From assembly GCF_003434055.1 (NCBI RefSeq), contig NZ_QVEX01000028.1:1951-45002 (forward strand): a stretch of DNA of 43,052 bases, given 5' to 3'. A program made the position numbers and the translations under genes. This document shows positions 31,644 through 40,099 of this stretch, in pieces. The notes under the pieces were generated by a model, which was not told the origin of the DNA, did no database searches, and saw only the letters and a program-made list of their open reading frames with translations. Origin of the DNA: Enterocloster aldenensis. GTDB taxonomy: Bacteria > Bacillota > Clostridia > Lachnospirales > Lachnospiraceae. Positions within the stretch are counted from its first letter, which is position 1. Every line of letters begins with the position of its first letter.

Positions 31644-33095
31644 TCAGTCCTTTGGCTCTTCCTTTACCGGCTCACCATTCTCCCCTTCGTAAATGCGGCC
31701 CCAGCCCACAAGGATGGCAAACAGCATCACAAACCACAGGATACATGGATAGAAGCAGGTGAACAGGAACGCGTTGGGTGACAGCACCTCCACAAAATCA
31801 TAGGTGGTTGACAATGTCTTCATGATACCTAACAATAACAGTACGCTTCCGCCAAAGGGCATGCACGCATTAAAGGAGTCGCATGCCACTGCCAGGAAAT
31901 TGGCCCTGCGGTATGGGTGGAGCTTGGCTTTCTGTCCAACCGCGTTAACCAGCGGTGACGCGCAGATGTTTGGAATGGTGTTGATTGCACTGATCAGCAC
32001 GGAGAACACGCTGCTGAACAGGAAGATAAGCAGTTCCGCCCCCTTGGTGGTCTTAATGTTCCGGCTGAGACGTTCAACCAGTTCTTCCATATAGCCGCTG
32101 GTAATCAGGAGGGAACCCATGGATACCACCACCATCAGAAGGATACATACGCTTAACATTCCGGCCACGCCGTCCGGCAGCGCGCCCATGGCTGTTCCGT
32201 TCTCAATGCGGAACAGGTCGGCAAATCCAAACAGCCCGCCCCCAATGCCTACAATGACAGCAATGATGATGCCCACCGGAAGGGTTACGAACAGGTTGTT
32301 TCCCATAACTGCCATCCCGATGACAATCACCGTGGGAATCAGCATGAGAAGGCCTGCCGGATTCTGGTTCTCGGCAAGAAGGGTTGCCGCCACACTGGTA
32401 TCCAGTCCCTGTCCGCTCTTAGCGCCGCCGAAGATGGCATACAGTATGATGGATATGATAAATGTTACTACCACGTACTTGGAGCGGTCCTTTACAGCGC
32501 CTCCGATTTCAGCGCTGCCCTGCTTTTTCCTGTAGGTCTGTCCAGTGGTGGATACGATGGTTGTGTCGGACACAGGCGCTATGTTATCCCCGAATATAGC
32601 GCCTGAGATAATGGCGCCGCCAAGGACAGCCGGATTGCATCCCATCAGGATACCTACCGGATACAGGATATAACTCATGGCTGCCACGGTACCAAAGGCA
32701 GCGCCTGTTGCCAGGGCAAAGGTGGCTGAAAACAGGAAGGTGGCCACACAGAAGCCTGCGCCTGATAAATGCAGCTTAACACTAAGCCAGACAAGGCCTT
32801 CTACCAGATGGCCTGACTTTAAGACGGATCCATAGATACCGACCACCAGCCAGATAAGGACTGCCGTCATTGCCATCTTATCCCCCAGGCCCTCCAGCAC
32901 AATATCCCAGTACCTGGGTTTGTCCTTTACAATAAGCATCCCCACGATCAGTCCGATTACGCCGGAGGCAATCATCATGTTCAGATCTGCCGCATTGATG
33001 AATGATAACCCGATTGTAATTACAATGAATACAACAAAGGGTACCAGCGACATCCCATTGCCTCCGTAAAACTCCAACTTCTTTTCCTTTTCCAT
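31644..33095 (-). CDS. NhaC-family Na+/H+ antiporter-type transporter
   Basis: A 483-residue membrane protein with about twelve hydrophobic segments. The motif SGAIFGDNIAPVSDTTIVS (about 175-193) is the hallmark of NhaC-family transporters, and ATGAAFGTVAAMSYILYPVG precedes it. Characterised relatives exchange sodium for protons or take part in malate/lactate exchange, and some appear in amino-acid operons. AAAGGAG lies upstream of the ATG. As first gene of the unit with the hydrolase and D-serine lyase, it may supply or exchange the substrate instead of serving only ion balance; this is inference. Confidence 0.9.
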   Translation of the reverse strand: MEKEKKLEFYGGNGMSLVPFVVFIVITIGLSFINAADLNMMIASGVIGLIVGMLIVKDKPRYWDIVLEGLGDKMAMTAVLIWLVVGIYGSVLKSGHLVEGLVWLSVKLHLSGAGFCVATFLFSATFALATGAAFGTVAAMSYILYPVGILMGCNPAVLGGAIISGAIFGDNIAPVSDTTIVSTTGQTYRKKQGSAEIGGAVKDRSKYVVVTFIISIILYAIFGGAKSGQGLDTSVAATLLAENQNPAGLLMLIPTVIVIGMAVMGNNLFVTLPVGIIIAVIVGIGGGLFGFADLFRIENGTAMGALPDGVAGMLSVCILLMVVVSMGSLLITSGYMEELVERLSRNIKTTKGAELLIFLFSSVFSVLISAINTIPNICASPLVNAVGQKAKLHPYRRANFLAVACDSFNACMPFGGSVLLLLGIMKTLSTTYDFVEVLSPNAFLFTCFYPCILWFVMLFAILVGWGRIYEGENGEPVKEEPKD

Positions 33096-33120
33096 ACCTG
33101 TTTGCTCCTTTCGCTTTCGT

Positions 33121-33225
33121 TTAACACTTGTTAATTACAGCTTAACTATATATTAATACATACTTTACAAAAAGTAAATACCGTTTAGCTATTTTTTTAC
33201 TTTTATAGCATATTTTTAACTATAT
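33121..33225. promoter_or_regulatory. Repeat-rich control region of the nhaC-hydrolase-dsdA operon
   Basis: TTAACA-CT-TGTTAA (33121-33134) and TTTAC-AAAAA-GTAAA (33164-33178) are inverted repeats; TTAACTATAT occurs at 33142-33151 and 33216-33225, with TTTAGCTAT between them. They lie between the nhaC start and the regulator's terminator and are candidate sites for the XRE-cupin protein. Confidence 0.4.
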
Positions 33226-33241
33226 TGTGTGTATTAGCCAC

Positions 33242-33274
33242 AAAAAAGCTGTGGTCGTCGTTAACCACAGCTTT
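33242..33274 (-). terminator. Terminator of the XRE-cupin regulator
   Basis: AAAGCTGTGG (33245-33254) and CCACAGCTTT (33265-33274) form a ten-base-pair stem; on the minus strand six T follow. It makes the regulator a separate transcript from nhaC. Confidence 0.88.
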
Positions 33275-33300
33275 ACATCGTTCCATATAGTCCTATATTG

Positions 33301-33852
33301 CTAAAAACTGGGGGGAGTGATTGCAAATATGACCTGCACAACGGTTCCTCCCTGGTTCATCCACTGGTGTGCTGTCTGGGGCGGGATACGGATACTGTCC
33401 CCTTCTTCCAGCTGGTAGGATATGCCTGCAACATTAATGCCCACACTTCCCCTGACAACGTAGGCCACTTCCTCCCCCACATGCTCCTGGGGATTCCTGC
33501 CCGAAGTCAGGCCCGGCGGTATGGACATCATGCAGAATTCAATACTGCCGCGCACATCCGGGGTCAGCAGCGTATAAGCCAAGTCAGCGTCCGGGTGCCC
33601 GATGGTCTTATTCTCCCCCCGTCTCACAATCATCTGCACCTGGGGTTCATCATCCTTAAAAAACTTGAACATGGGCACATCCAGGGCCTGTGCAATGGCC
33701 TTTAACGTCCCGATGGACGGATTCACCAGATCCCGTTCAATCTGGCTTAACATGGATGCCGTAAGCCCGGCTCTTTTTGCCAGTTCCCGCAGGCTCATCC
33801 CGCTTTTGTTCCGGAAATCCTGGACTTTTTTCCCTAAATTTATGTCCTCCAT
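33301..33852 (-). CDS. XRE-cupin transcription regulator
   Basis: A 183-residue regulator: an XRE helix-turn-helix (about residues 8-62; MSLRELAKRAGLTASMLSQIERDLVNPSIGTLKAIA) joined to a C-terminal cupin domain (about 105-180; EHVGEEVAYVVRGSVGINV, LEEGDSIRIPPQTAHQW) that binds a small effector. Such proteins often control amino-acid or amine catabolism, as PuuR does for putrescine. The frame is open to 33906; the ATG at 33852 (MEDINLGKK) is the natural start of the domain, with GGGAG 11 bases upstream. It is upstream of and parallel to the nhaC-hydrolase-dsdA unit and most likely controls it. Confidence 0.9.
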   Translation of the reverse strand: MEDINLGKKVQDFRNKSGMSLRELAKRAGLTASMLSQIERDLVNPSIGTLKAIAQALDVPMFKFFKDDEPQVQMIVRRGENKTIGHPDADLAYTLLTPDVRGSIEFCMMSIPPGLTSGRNPQEHVGEEVAYVVRGSVGINVAGISYQLEEGDSIRIPPQTAHQWMNQGGTVVQVIFAITPPSF

Positions 33853-33985
33853 ATAGTAAACAACTCCCTGATATTTTCTTCTCAACCGTAGGTATGGGAT
33901 AATCATATCATATATCTGAACGGGCTGCCATGTTTTTTCCTGAAAACAGGTATTTCCCGGGAGTCAGGACAGGTCCGCGGCGGTT

Positions 33986-35710
33986 TTATACCATATACCC
34001 GCCCTTCATGGGTGACACCGCATGTTCTGAGAAAATCTTAAGCACTCCCTTTTTATACTTTGCCTCCCTAGGTTTCCACGCCTTCCTGCGCTCTGCCAGA
34101 ATCCGCTCCACTTCCCCTGCCGGAAGTTCCCTGCCCTTTACGCCAATGATTTCCAGGACCCGGCCCGGTATGTCAATCCGGATCAGGTCGTCTTCCTCCA
34201 CCAGCGCAATGGGGCCTCCCTCTGCAGCCTCCGGTGAGACATGCCCGATTGCCGGACCCTTGGAAGCGCCGGAAAAACGGCCGTCCGTAATCAGGGCAAT
34301 GCTCTTGCCCAGTTCAGGGTCAGATGAGATGGCTTCCGTTGTGTAGAACATTTCCGGCATGCCGGAGCCCTTTGGCCCCTCATAGCGGATGAACACCGCA
34401 TCCCCGGGCTGTATCTTCCTGGATATGACGGCTTCAATCGCATCCTCCTCGCAGTCAAATGGTTTTGCCTTCAGGATTGCCCTGAACATCTCCTTTGGAA
34501 CAGCGGAGTGCTTTACCACGGAACCTTCCGGCGCCAGGTTGCCCCTTAAGATGCCCACGGTCCCGTCTGTTCCGATTGGTTCCTCAAATGTACGGATTAC
34601 ATCGGTCCTCTTAAGCCCCCACTTTTCCAGATACCCTCCGCACTTGTCATAGAATCCATTGGACTTAAGCTCCTCCAGGTTCTCGCCCAGGGTCCTGCCT
34701 GTCACGGTCATCACATCCAGATGGAGCATGGACTTGATTTCCTCCATGACGGCAGGGACCCCGCCCGCATAATAGAAGAACTGTGCAGGCCACTTGCCCG
34801 CGGGGCGGATGTCCAGAAGATAATGGGCGCCCCTGTGCATACGGTCAAAGGTATCCCCGTCAATCTCAAATCCCATCTCGTGGGCAATGGCCGGTATGTG
34901 CAGCAGTGAATTGGTGGAGCCGGAGATAGCGGCATGGACCATAATGGCATTCTCAAATGATTTCATGGTAACAATGTCGCTGACCTTAATCCCCTTCCTT
35001 GCCAGTTCCATGACCTGAAGCCCGGCCTTATAAGCCACCTCCTTTAAATCCCCGCATGCAGCCGGCATCAGCGCGGAACCTGGAAGCATAAGCCCCAGGG
35101 ATTCAGCCATGACCTGCATGGTGGAAGCGGTTCCCATAAAGGAACAGGAGCCGCAGGACGGACATGCATTGTGCTTATAATAGGTAAGCTTTTCTTCTGT
35201 AATCTCCCCTCTTTGGCACATGGCGGAATATGCGCCGATCTGCTCCAGGGTCAGAAGGTCCGGGCCCGCGTCCATCACGCCTCCGGTCACCACGATGGAG
35301 GGCATGTCAAGCCTTGCCAGCCCCATCAGACAGGCAGGCACGGATTTATCGCAGCTGGCAATGAAAATGCCGCCGTCAAATCCCGTTGAATTGCCGTGGA
35401 TCTCAATCATATTGGCAATCATGTCCCGGTGGGCAAGGGAATAATTGATTCCGTCATGGCCCTGGGCAATGCCGTCGCAGATATCCGTTGTAAAATACCG
35501 CGCGCCTTTTCCTCCCGCGTCCGCAATCCCCCTTAATGCCTCATTGACAAACAGGTCCAGATGGGCGCTTCCCGGGTGGCTGTCCCCAAAGGTGCTTTCC
35601 ACCATGATCTGCGGCTTGTCAAGATCCTCCACGGTCCATCCCATGCCAATCTTTAACGGGTCGTTCTCCGGCGCCAGGCCCCTCACCCTCTGACTGTTTA
35701 GTTCCATCAT
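33986..35710 (-). CDS. IlvD/Edd-family dehydratase (dihydroxy-acid or sugar-acid dehydratase)
   Basis: A 574-residue iron-sulfur dehydratase of the IlvD/Edd family. Cluster ligands are seen in CDKSVPACLMGLARLD and NACPSCGSCSFMGTASTMQ, with the phosphate/substrate motif GRFSGASKGPAIGHVSPEA near the C-terminus. The N-terminus (GMGWTVEDLDKPQIMVESTFGDSHPGSAHL) differs from that of biosynthetic IlvD and resembles sugar-acid dehydratases more, so branched-chain synthesis is not certain; no ilv genes are nearby. The frame is open to 35800; the ATG at 35710 has AGGAGG six bases upstream. It has its own promoter. Family is clear, substrate unresolved. Confidence 0.85.
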   Translation of the reverse strand: MMELNSQRVRGLAPENDPLKIGMGWTVEDLDKPQIMVESTFGDSHPGSAHLDLFVNEALRGIADAGGKGARYFTTDICDGIAQGHDGINYSLAHRDMIANMIEIHGNSTGFDGGIFIASCDKSVPACLMGLARLDMPSIVVTGGVMDAGPDLLTLEQIGAYSAMCQRGEITEEKLTYYKHNACPSCGSCSFMGTASTMQVMAESLGLMLPGSALMPAACGDLKEVAYKAGLQVMELARKGIKVSDIVTMKSFENAIMVHAAISGSTNSLLHIPAIAHEMGFEIDGDTFDRMHRGAHYLLDIRPAGKWPAQFFYYAGGVPAVMEEIKSMLHLDVMTVTGRTLGENLEELKSNGFYDKCGGYLEKWGLKRTDVIRTFEEPIGTDGTVGILRGNLAPEGSVVKHSAVPKEMFRAILKAKPFDCEEDAIEAVISRKIQPGDAVFIRYEGPKGSGMPEMFYTTEAISSDPELGKSIALITDGRFSGASKGPAIGHVSPEAAEGGPIALVEEDDLIRIDIPGRVLEIIGVKGRELPAGEVERILAERRKAWKPREAKYKKGVLKIFSEHAVSPMKGGYMV

Positions 35711-35771
35711 ACAATACCTCCTAATCGTCTTATCAACTATTACCATTAAACATCTGACTACTTTTGATATT

Positions 35772-35800
35772 ACTATATCATTTATCAAAAATTTTATCAA
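35772..35800 (-). promoter_or_regulatory. Promoter of the IlvD/Edd-family gene
   Basis: Minus strand TTGATA (35795-35800), 17-base spacer, TATAGT (35772-35777), about 60 bases upstream of the start. Confidence 0.65.
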
Positions 35801-35851
35801 TACATCATATGTATTTTTCTGCTTTTACCATAAAATAATTTCTTATAGTAT

Positions 35852-35889
35852 AAAAAGAGAACCCCATAATGCCTTATAGGGTCCTCTTT
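35852..35889 (-). terminator. proS terminator
   Basis: AAAGAGAACCC (35854-35864) pairs with GGGTCCTCTTT (35879-35889) with one mismatch; on the minus strand TTTTTAT follows. It lies about 80 bases after the proS stop. Confidence 0.85.
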
Positions 35890-35968
35890 CCATTCCTTCT
35901 ATGATTATCTCTATTGTTTATGTTCCATTATCTATATCATTTACAAAAAACAGTCCATCTGCCGCCTT

Positions 35969-37408
35969 TTAATACGCGCGTCCCCAGTAAACCATCTTCT
36001 TAGCCGGTTTTTTGCAGCAGATACATGTATCAGACAGGTTCTCCTGTTCAAAAGGCATGCACCTGGATGTGGCGCCTGTTTCCTCTTTAATCTTATCCTC
36101 GCACTCCTGGCATCCGCACCACATTGCCTTTACAAACCCTGGCTTATTGTTAATGGTGTCCACAAATCCATCCCAATCAACCGCTTCATAGGTGTGGGAA
36201 TCCCTGTGGGCCCTGGCCTTGTCATACATAGCCTTCTGTATGGTATCAAGCATCTCAGAAACCTTTGTCTCCAGTTCATCCAGGGAAATGAAGGATTTCT
36301 CATGGGTATCGCGGCGTACCAGGACAGCCTGGTTCTTCTCCATGTCCTTTGGCCCGATTTCCACGCGCAGGGGGATACCGCGCATCTCACAGTCGGCAAA
36401 CTTCCAGCCCGGACTCTTCTCAGAATCATCTGTCCTGACAGAGAAGCCTGCCTTCTTAAGACGGTCTTCCAGCTGGAATGCCTTGTCAAGCACGCCTTCC
36501 TTCTGCTGCTGCACAGGTACGATCATAACCTGTACGGGCGCAATCCTTGGGGGAAGGACCAGACCGTTATCATCGCCATGAACCATGATCAGGGCGCCGA
36601 TCATACGTGTGGTCATGCCCCAGGAGGTCTGGTGCACATACTTAAGGGTATTATCCTTATCCGTGAACTGGATATCAAACGCCTTTGCAAAACCATCCCC
36701 AAAGTTATGGCTGGTCCCGGACTGAAGGGCCTTGCCGTCATGCATCAGGGACTCAATGGTATAGGTCGCCTCTGCGCCCGCGAATTTCTCCTTGTCCGTC
36801 TTCTGGCCCTTGATGACAGGGATTGCCAGCACTTCCTCACAGAAATCTGCATATACATTCAGCATCTGGATGGTTCTTGCCTCGGCTTCCTCGGCCGTTG
36901 CATGGGCTGTATGGCCTTCCTGCCACAAAAACTCCCTGGAACGCAGGAAGGGACGGGTTGTTTTCTCCCAGCGCACAACCGAACACCACTGGTTGTATAC
37001 CCTTGGCAGATCGCGGTAGGAATGGATATCCTTTGAATAGAAGTCACAGAACAATGTCTCTGAGGTAGGTCTGACACACATGCGCTCCTGTAATGGCTCC
37101 AGACCTCCATGTGTCACCCATGCAACCTCAGGCGCAAACCCTTCCACATGGTCCTTTTCCTTTTCTAACAGGCTCTCCGGTATGAAGATAGGCATGTATA
37201 CGTTCTGGACCCCTGTCTCCTTAAACCTTCTGTCCAGCTCGTTCTGGATGTTTTCCCAGATTGCATATCCTGCGGGCTTGATTACCATACACCCTTTTAC
37301 GCTGGCGTAGTCGCACAGCTCGGCCTTCTTCACCACATCCGTATACCACTGGGCAAAATCCACGTCCATGGATGTGATGGCCTCTACCATCTTCTTGTTA
37401 TCTGCCAT
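35969..37408 (-). CDS. proS: Proline-tRNA ligase, short archaeal/eukaryote-like type (ProS type 3)
   Basis: A 479-residue class II aminoacyl-tRNA synthetase charging tRNA-Pro. It lacks the editing insertion of the long bacterial form and ends in WGRAY, the C-terminal tyrosine typical of the archaeal/eukaryote-like type. Motif 2 is seen as [24 protein letters not shown], with [13 protein letters not shown] before it; Cys pairs near the C-terminus ([21 protein letters not shown]) form the zinc-type site. AAGGAG lies eight bases upstream of the ATG. Expression is controlled by a T-box leader of about 550 bases, so it rises when proline-tRNA is uncharged. Confidence 0.95.
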   Translation of the reverse strand: MADNKKMVEAITSMDVDFAQWYTDVVKKAELCDYASVKGCMVIKPAGYAIWENIQNELDRRFKETGVQNVYMPIFIPESLLEKEKDHVEGFAPEVAWVTHGGLEPLQERMCVRPTSETLFCDFYSKDIHSYRDLPRVYNQWCSVVRWEKTTRPFLRSREFLWQEGHTAHATAEEAEARTIQMLNVYADFCEEVLAIPVIKGQKTDKEKFAGAEATYTIESLMHDGKALQSGTSHNFGDGFAKAFDIQFTDKDNTLKYVHQTSWGMTTRMIGALIMVHGDDNGLVLPPRIAPVQVMIVPVQQQKEGVLDKAFQLEDRLKKAGFSVRTDDSEKSPGWKFADCEMRGIPLRVEIGPKDMEKNQAVLVRRDTHEKSFISLDELETKVSEMLDTIQKAMYDKARAHRDSHTYEAVDWDGFVDTINNKPGFVKAMWCGCQECEDKIKEETGATSRCMPFEQENLSDTCICCKKPAKKMVYWGRAY

Positions 37409-37529
37409 GACTCATTCTCCTTTTCTGATTCTCTCTGTATCCCTTAGTTTTACTGAGGCAGCCGCCAGGGATGGCAGGATTGGATTTTCAAACACGCCAA
37501 AATCCGGCTTATCCGCCTCCTCATTACGC

Positions 37530-37583
37530 AAAAAGAGCCATCCAATCCCATACGTTATATCTACGCAAGGGACCGAATGACTC
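37530..37583 (-). terminator. T-box-controlled attenuator of proS
   Basis: GAGTCATTCGGTCCC (minus strand, 37583-37569) pairs over 15 positions, with G-U pairs, to GGGATTGGATGGCTC (37549-37535), followed by TTTTT (37534-37530). The alternative structure uses the T-box at 37584-37597. Confidence 0.85.
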
Positions 37584-37905
37584 GGCGGTACCACCCAAGT
37601 TAGCTTCCAGAATCCCTATGGCTCACCTGCGTCACATGGCGCTGTAATTCTATGGATCCGTAATTCTATGGACCTGTCATTACATGGCGCGGCATCGTCT
37701 GCCCGCAGCGCATATGCCTGTACTGATTCATCCTGCTCTCTCATTATCCGTTAACGCCGGATATACGTTGCATTCATCATACAAAGCTCCAGGGCTGGTT
37801 GGGCGTGTGCCGGCGTAAGGACCTTCCACCGTGAGTCCTCTCTCTGTAACGCGCATCAGGCTTACTATTCCCCTTCATCGCTGTCTGTCATCTGTTCATA
37901 TAACA
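37584..37905 (-). promoter_or_regulatory. T-box riboswitch leader of proS
   Basis: The minus strand carries the T-box sequence TGGGTGGTACCGCC (37584-37597), which pairs with the CCA end of uncharged tRNA. Upstream, Stem I elements are visible: GGGGAATAGTAAG (about 37866-37878), AGAGAGGACTC and GGTGGAAGG. The loop opposite AGTA contains AACCAG, so CCA at about 37796-37798 is the likely proline specifier; neighbouring CCC triplets are also proline codons. A 13-base direct repeat, GTAATTCTATGGA, occurs at 37644 and 37660. Confidence 0.9.
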
Positions 37906-37967
37906 TCATGGCCGGGCCTGTCATGGAATCCAGGCAGGTCCTGGAATGATTCTTTTACGTATTGTTG

Positions 37968-37996
37968 ATTTTACGCCAGAATCATGACTTTGTCAA
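37968..37996 (-). promoter_or_regulatory. proS promoter
   Basis: Minus strand TTGACA (37991-37996), 17-base spacer, TAAAAT (37968-37973), four bases from the stop of the upstream permease gene. Confidence 0.75.
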
Positions 37997-37999
37997 TGC

Positions 38000-39073
38000 T
38001 TAATCGTGAGTTTCCCTGGTCCACACCTCCACCAGGTCCTCAATCAGCAGCAGCCCCAGCGGCCCAAGGATGAATCCGAAAAACCCAAACAGCTCCAGCC
38101 CCACATACACGCTGGCCAGGGTTTCCAGGGGGGACAGGCCCACCTGTCCCCCCATCATGCGCACCTCCAGTATCTGGCGCACAAAATAACAGACCAGGTA
38201 AAGGCCGGTCAGGATGACTGCCTGTTTCCAGTCCCCTGTCAGCAGTTCCAGAAGGGCCCACGGAATCAGCACCGTGCCTGTGCCGAATATGGGAAGGGCG
38301 TCCAGGATGCCTATGCCGATACCTGCCATGATATAGTAGGGATTGCCAATCATGAACATGCCGCCAATACACAGCCCGGTGGTGATGAACAGGATGATGC
38401 CCTGGCTTCTGAACCAGGCCTTTCCTGTCTGGACCAGGCGTCCGCCAATGAGGTTGAATTCCTTCCTGAAGGTTGACTGGTCCCGCCTCATCCTCAGGTC
38501 CTCCATTTCCTGCAGGCTCAGTATGGCTGCCAGGAACACCACCAGGCTGACAATGGCCCATTTTGCCAGGCATGCGATGATGGTCAGTGAATTTGTCATA
38601 AGGAACGGCATGGCAGCTGCCTTTCCCGTATCCACCAGTTTATAAAGCATTTCCCCGGCCAGGTCCGCCACACAGTCATATCTCAGGCCAAAGGCAGTCT
38701 CCATACGGTGGCAGCTTCCGGTCAGCCATATATCAAAACGGTCAATCCATGACGGAAGGTGCAGCATCAGCATTTTCCCTTCCGCGCACAGCTTGACGGC
38801 CCCCATGTATAGTCCCGCCCCAAGAACGGATATAAGTATCAAAAACTCAGCGCCCCCAATGACCCCGATGGGCATATGGTATGTCTTTCCCTTTACACGG
38901 ATCCGCATCCTGTAAGCCAGGAACCGCGCCGAGGGACGCAGGAGGAGGGCGAATACATAGCCCGCTAAAAAAGGAGCCACGAGGGGCAGCAGGTATCTAA
39001 ACCCAGCATACACCGCTCCCGTGGTTCCTGTTATGATTAATAATTTCTTCAGTTTCTTACCCGGCTTTTCCAT
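38000..39073 (-). CDS. AI-2E/PerM-family integral membrane protein
   Basis: A 357-residue membrane protein of the AI-2E transporter (PerM/YtvI-like) family, with about seven to eight hydrophobic helices. The signature GIGILDALPIFGTGTVLIPWAL (about 275-296) and the C-terminal GFFGFILGPLGLLLIEDL are characteristic. Members export small molecules or exchange ions; the function here cannot be assigned. The frame is open to 39160; the ATG at 39073 has AGGTGA upstream, and the next residues (MEKPGKKLKK) lead into the first helix. The gene is not obviously linked to proS downstream, which has its own promoter. Confidence 0.85.
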   Translation of the reverse strand: MEKPGKKLKKLLIITGTTGAVYAGFRYLLPLVAPFLAGYVFALLLRPSARFLAYRMRIRVKGKTYHMPIGVIGGAEFLILISVLGAGLYMGAVKLCAEGKMLMLHLPSWIDRFDIWLTGSCHRMETAFGLRYDCVADLAGEMLYKLVDTGKAAAMPFLMTNSLTIIACLAKWAIVSLVVFLAAILSLQEMEDLRMRRDQSTFRKEFNLIGGRLVQTGKAWFRSQGIILFITTGLCIGGMFMIGNPYYIMAGIGIGILDALPIFGTGTVLIPWALLELLTGDWKQAVILTGLYLVCYFVRQILEVRMMGGQVGLSPLETLASVYVGLELFGFFGFILGPLGLLLIEDLVEVWTRETHD

Positions 39074-39191
39074 GGACTCACCTGTTTCTGATTCGTACTT
39101 CCTTTGTACCCTCTTAGTATGAGCCGATGGTTGGAAAATATACCAGATGATTATTCTCAAAATCTGGCTGATTATTTTACATTAATTTCCA

Positions 39192-39896
39192 TCACTTTTC
39201 GTTATTTTTAATCATTTCCTTTATCATGTTCCTGTTAAATGTCATATGCATCATCATGGCGGACTTGGCGCCCATGGGGTCCTTTTCCTCTATGGCGTCC
39301 GTCACGGCCCTGTGGGTCATGATGGTTTCCTCTGTCAGCCTTCTGTGGGTCACATTCACAAACATCATGACCGCCGTGTCAATCAGGGGCACCAGCTGTT
39401 CCACTACCTTGTTGCCGGAGCATCTGGCAACCCCGGTATGGAAGGCAATATCCTCTTCAATATAATTCTCGCCGTTCTCTATCTTATCTTCAATTATGCC
39501 GCAAAGCTGGCGGAGCCGCTTCACATCCTCACTGGTGGCATGGAGGGCCGCCATTTCGGCAATCCCCGGTTCCAGTATCATACGGACATTCACCAGGTCC
39601 AGGGCCAGGGCCATCTTGTCCTCCACCGCCCCCAGCCCCAGGGGATCCATGTCCACAGGGGTGGTGCTTACCACATAGGTCCCCGACCCCCTGCGCACCT
39701 CCAGGATTCCCCTGGAAACCAGAAGCTTTACCGCTTCCCTGACCGTGCTCCTGCCCACCCCGAACTTTTCTCCCAGCTCGAATTCATTGGGCAGCCGGTC
39801 CCCTAAGGCAACCGGTGTTTTTAATATATACTGGAATATCTGTTCCTGAACCTGCTCTGCAAGCAGTTTTCCCTTTAAGTTTATTGCATCGTCCAT
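39192..39896 (-). CDS. FadR-type GntR-family regulator
   Basis: A 234-residue repressor with an N-terminal winged helix (residues about 12-75; LPNEFELGEKFGVGRSTVREAVKLL, then RRGSGTYV) and a C-terminal FCD effector domain (about 90-225) with the metal-binding pattern EEDIAFHTGVARCSGN and THRAVTDAIEEKD. FCD regulators answer to organic or sugar acids. A GGGGG-AAGG stretch precedes the start. It is encoded alone, divergent from the histidine kinase, and an inverted repeat over its -10 suggests autorepression. Its target operon is not evident in the window. Confidence 0.92.
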   Translation of the reverse strand: MDDAINLKGKLLAEQVQEQIFQYILKTPVALGDRLPNEFELGEKFGVGRSTVREAVKLLVSRGILEVRRGSGTYVVSTTPVDMDPLGLGAVEDKMALALDLVNVRMILEPGIAEMAALHATSEDVKRLRQLCGIIEDKIENGENYIEEDIAFHTGVARCSGNKVVEQLVPLIDTAVMMFVNVTHRRLTEETIMTHRAVTDAIEEKDPMGAKSAMMMHMTFNRNMIKEMIKNNEK

Positions 39897-39942
39897 ATCC
39901 TTACCCCCGAGGCGCAGTATCTGCTACTTCCTGAATTTTCTG

Positions 39943-39976
39943 TGATAATTGTATCAAAAAATGCAGCTATACACAA
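39943..39976 (-). promoter_or_regulatory. Promoter and operator of the FadR-type regulator
   Basis: Minus strand TTGTGT (39971-39976), 17 bases, TACAAT (39948-39953). The inverted repeat TGATA-ATTG-TATCA (39943-39956) covers the -10. Confidence 0.55.
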
Positions 39977-40001
39977 GTGGGGCAGGCATTTCAAGAAATT
40001 C

Positions 40002-40030
40002 TTCCTATTTGCCCTATACCGATGTATAAT
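40002..40030 (+). promoter_or_regulatory. Candidate promoter of the histidine kinase
   Basis: TTCCTA (40002-40007), 17 bases, TATAAT (40025-40030); the -10 is perfect, the -35 matches 4 of 6. Confidence 0.5.
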
Positions 40031-40099
40031 AAACATAAACTGCCACATTAACCGCCAATGCTTTTTAACCATTGCGTGTAGGAACAAGGAGAAACAGCC

